Below, one piece after another: positions 14,908-16,381 of a stretch of 16,381 bases of DNA. The notes under the pieces were generated by a model. It was not told where the DNA came from. It searched no databases and saw only the letters and a list, made by a program, of their open reading frames with translations. Location of the stretch: positions 1-16,381 of the forward strand of contig JBAXNR010000096.1 of the NCBI GenBank assembly GCA_037133675.1. The letters run 5' to 3'. Source of the stretch: UBA4132 sp037133675. Lineage in GTDB: Bacteria > Pseudomonadota > Gammaproteobacteria > Methylococcales > Methylomonadaceae. The first letter of the stretch is position 1. Each line of letters opens with the position of its first letter. Both the position numbers and the translations under genes were made by a program.

Positions 14908-14934
14908 TAGTGGGTGAACTTTGTTCATCCACTA
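14908..14934 (+). terminator. Strong hairpin between acpP and fabF without a T run
   Basis: TAGTGGGTGAAC (14908-14919) and GTTCATCCACTA (14923-14934) form a 12-base stem with one G-T wobble and a TTT loop, starting 10 bases after the acpP stop. The next bases are AATATACCCC, so a true intrinsic terminator is unlikely. An mRNA 3'-end stabiliser or partial terminator that keeps acpP transcript levels above fabF is a reasonable inference. A pyrimidine-rich stretch (14941-14970) follows. Confidence 0.5.
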
Positions 14935-14983
14935 AATATACCCCTCCTGATTCCCTCCTTCTTTTTTCTTACGGTACATTACA

Positions 14984-16228
14984 TTGAGCAAACGTCGAGT
15001 TGTCATAACTGGATTAGGCGCAGTCACGCCTTTAGCTAATACAGTCGCAGATACTTGGACAGGTATTATTAATGGCAAAAGTGGCATTAGCCCTATTGAT
15101 TCTTTTAACATCGCGCCTTTTGCCACGACCTTTGGTGGTGTCATCCGCAATTTTGATGTAACTCAATATATTGCTGAAAAAGATGCAAAACGCATGGATG
15201 GCTTTGTCCATTACGGTATCGCGGCAGGTTGTCAAGCCTTTGAAGACTCTGGTTTAGAAGTCACAGAAGCTAATGCTGAACGCATCGGCGTTGCCATAGG
15301 TTCGGGTATCGGTGGTATAACGGGCATAGAAGAATGCTATGCAACTTATGAAAAAAGTGGACCCCGCCGTATTTCGCCTTTTTTCGTGCCAGGTAATATT
15401 ATCAACATGATTTCGGGCAACCTTTCCATTAAATATGGATTAAAAGGGCCAAATTTCGCGATTGTCACCGCTTGTGCAACAGGCACACACAATATCGGTG
15501 ATGCGACCAGATTAATTCAACACGGTGATGCCGATGTGATGATTGCAGGCGGTGCAGAACGCTGTACCACATCACCCACCGCAATGGGTGGTTTTGCTTC
15601 TGCAAAAGCCCTATCACGGCGCAACGATGACCCACAAAGAGCCAGTCGTCCGTGGGATAAAGACCGTGATGGTTTTGTCCTCAGTGATGGTGCGGGTGTT
15701 GTGGTTCTCGAAGAACTCGAACACGCCAAAGCTCGCGGTGCAAAAATTTACGCAGAAGTGGTCGGTTACGGTATGAGCGGCGATGCCTATCATATTACCA
15801 CTCCATCCGAAGGCGGCGAAGGCGCGGCACGTTGTATGCGTAATGCCTTGCGTGATGCAGGTCTGAATGTTGACGAAATTGATTACATCAACGCACACGG
15901 CACATCCACCCCCGCAGGTGATATAGGCGAAACCCACGCCATGAAAGCCGCGTTAGGCGATCATGCCTATAAAGTCGCTATCAGCTCAACCAAATCCATG
16001 ATAGGTCACATGTTAGGTGCAGCAGGTGGTATTGAAGCGGTTTTAAGTGCCTTAGCCATTAAAAACCAAATCGCCCCAGCAACCATTAATCTGGAAAATC
16101 CAGACCCTGAATGTGATTTAGATTACATCCCCAATATCGCCAGAGACATGAAAATCGATGTCGTCATGTCCAATTCCTTTGGTTTTGGTGGTACGAATGG
16201 TACTTTGGTGTTTAAACGCTATTCGTAA
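14984..16228 (+). CDS. fabF: 3-oxoacyl-ACP synthase II (FabF)
   Basis: FabF elongates acyl-ACP by condensation with malonyl-ACP and controls the yield of long unsaturated chains. The 414-residue protein carries the Cys-His-His triad: C164 in VTACATGTHN, H305 in NAHGTSTPAG and H342 in STKSMIGHMLGAAGG. It also has the ASRPWDKDRDGFVLSDGAG block and the C-terminal SNSFGFGGTNGTLVFKRY. The start is TTG 14984, giving MSKRRVVITGLGAVTPLANT, which matches the family N-terminus. The frame is open only back to a TGA at 14948-14950 and has no ATG or GTG there. No clear Shine-Dalgarno site precedes the TTG, so initiation is probably weak or coupled to upstream structure. Confidence 0.97.
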   Translation: MSKRRVVITGLGAVTPLANTVADTWTGIINGKSGISPIDSFNIAPFATTFGGVIRNFDVTQYIAEKDAKRMDGFVHYGIAAGCQAFEDSGLEVTEANAERIGVAIGSGIGGITGIEECYATYEKSGPRRISPFFVPGNIINMISGNLSIKYGLKGPNFAIVTACATGTHNIGDATRLIQHGDADVMIAGGAERCTTSPTAMGGFASAKALSRRNDDPQRASRPWDKDRDGFVLSDGAGVVVLEELEHAKARGAKIYAEVVGYGMSGDAYHITTPSEGGEGAARCMRNALRDAGLNVDEIDYINAHGTSTPAGDIGETHAMKAALGDHAYKVAISSTKSMIGHMLGAAGGIEAVLSALAIKNQIAPATINLENPDPECDLDYIPNIARDMKIDVVMSNSFGFGGTNGTLVFKRYS

Positions 16229-16260
16229 GATCGAACCCAACAGAAACAAGCTATGTAGGT

Positions 16261-16335
16261 TGGGCAAACAGCTTTATCGTTTGCCCACGCTGAATTGGCA
16301 TAATCGGTGGGCAAGCAAAAAGACGCTTGCCCACC
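16261..16335. repeat. Two related intergenic hairpins (REP-like) after fabF
   Basis: The first stem is TGGGCAAAC (16261-16269) with GTTTGCCCA (16279-16287), 9 bases with a 9-base loop. The second is GGTGGGCAAGC (16306-16316) with GCTTGCCCACC (16325-16335), 11 bases with an 8-base loop. The arms differ by one base over the shared TGGGCAA(A/G)C core, so these are two copies of one palindromic unit. They may serve as a bidirectional terminator or as dispersed repeats. No gene is seen from 16229 to the window end. Confidence 0.7.
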
Positions 16336-16381
16336 CTTGTATGATTAAAACTACTCAAAATCAATCGAATAAGTCGAAAGA

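Overview
The window looks like chromosomal DNA of a low-to-moderate G+C gammaproteobacterium. Two things support this: a full-length RapA/HepA RNA-polymerase recycling ATPase, typical of Gammaproteobacteria, and the gene order yceD-rpmF-plsX-fabH-fabD-fabG-acpP-fabF, the classical gammaproteobacterial fatty-acid cluster. Codon use and the kinds of accessory gene would fit Thiotrichales/Beggiatoaceae-like or Methylococcales-like bacteria. That placement is a guess and cannot be settled from this sequence alone.

Layout. (1) 1-728: the frameshifted C-terminal end of a type ISP (helicase-methylase) restriction-modification protein. (2) 938-3769: intact rapA. (3) 3998-4599: an Mrr-family restriction endonuclease-like gene broken by one frameshift, followed directly by a 12-codon ORF that may be the stub of another gene. 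(4) 4622-6802, minus strand: a strikingly AT-rich two-gene unit. It encodes a GNAT acetyltransferase followed, after 9 bases, by a 522-residue ImmA/IrrE-type zinc metallopeptidase with a large unrecognised N-terminal region. This is the best candidate here for an undescribed system. (5) 7101-7854: remnants of J-domain proteins, one with two frameshifts and one a 58-residue ORF with an HPD motif. (6) 8055-8606: an unknown multi-pass membrane protein, convergent with (7) 8622-9722: a D-alanyl-D-alanine carboxypeptidase with a lysine/histidine-rich tail. (8) 10071-16228: the fatty-acid/phospholipid cluster. (9) 16229-16381: two related hairpin repeats.

The genes fall into two groups. The right half is a conserved housekeeping module. 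PlsX supplies acyl-phosphate for phospholipid synthesis. FabD loads malonyl onto AcpP, FabH starts chains, FabG reduces and FabF elongates. L32 and YceD are co-transcribed at the front. The left half, apart from rapA, is accessory DNA dominated by restriction/defence-type genes and J-domain fragments. Four apparent single-base frameshifts lie in those accessory genes, and none in roughly 9 kb of core genes. This favours real gene decay over random sequencing error, though homopolymer errors cannot be excluded. The intact GNAT-metallopeptidase pair sits in the middle of this decaying zone and differs sharply in base composition from its surroundings, as expected of a recently acquired cassette.

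No tRNA, rRNA, CRISPR array, complete insertion sequence or integrase was recognised.
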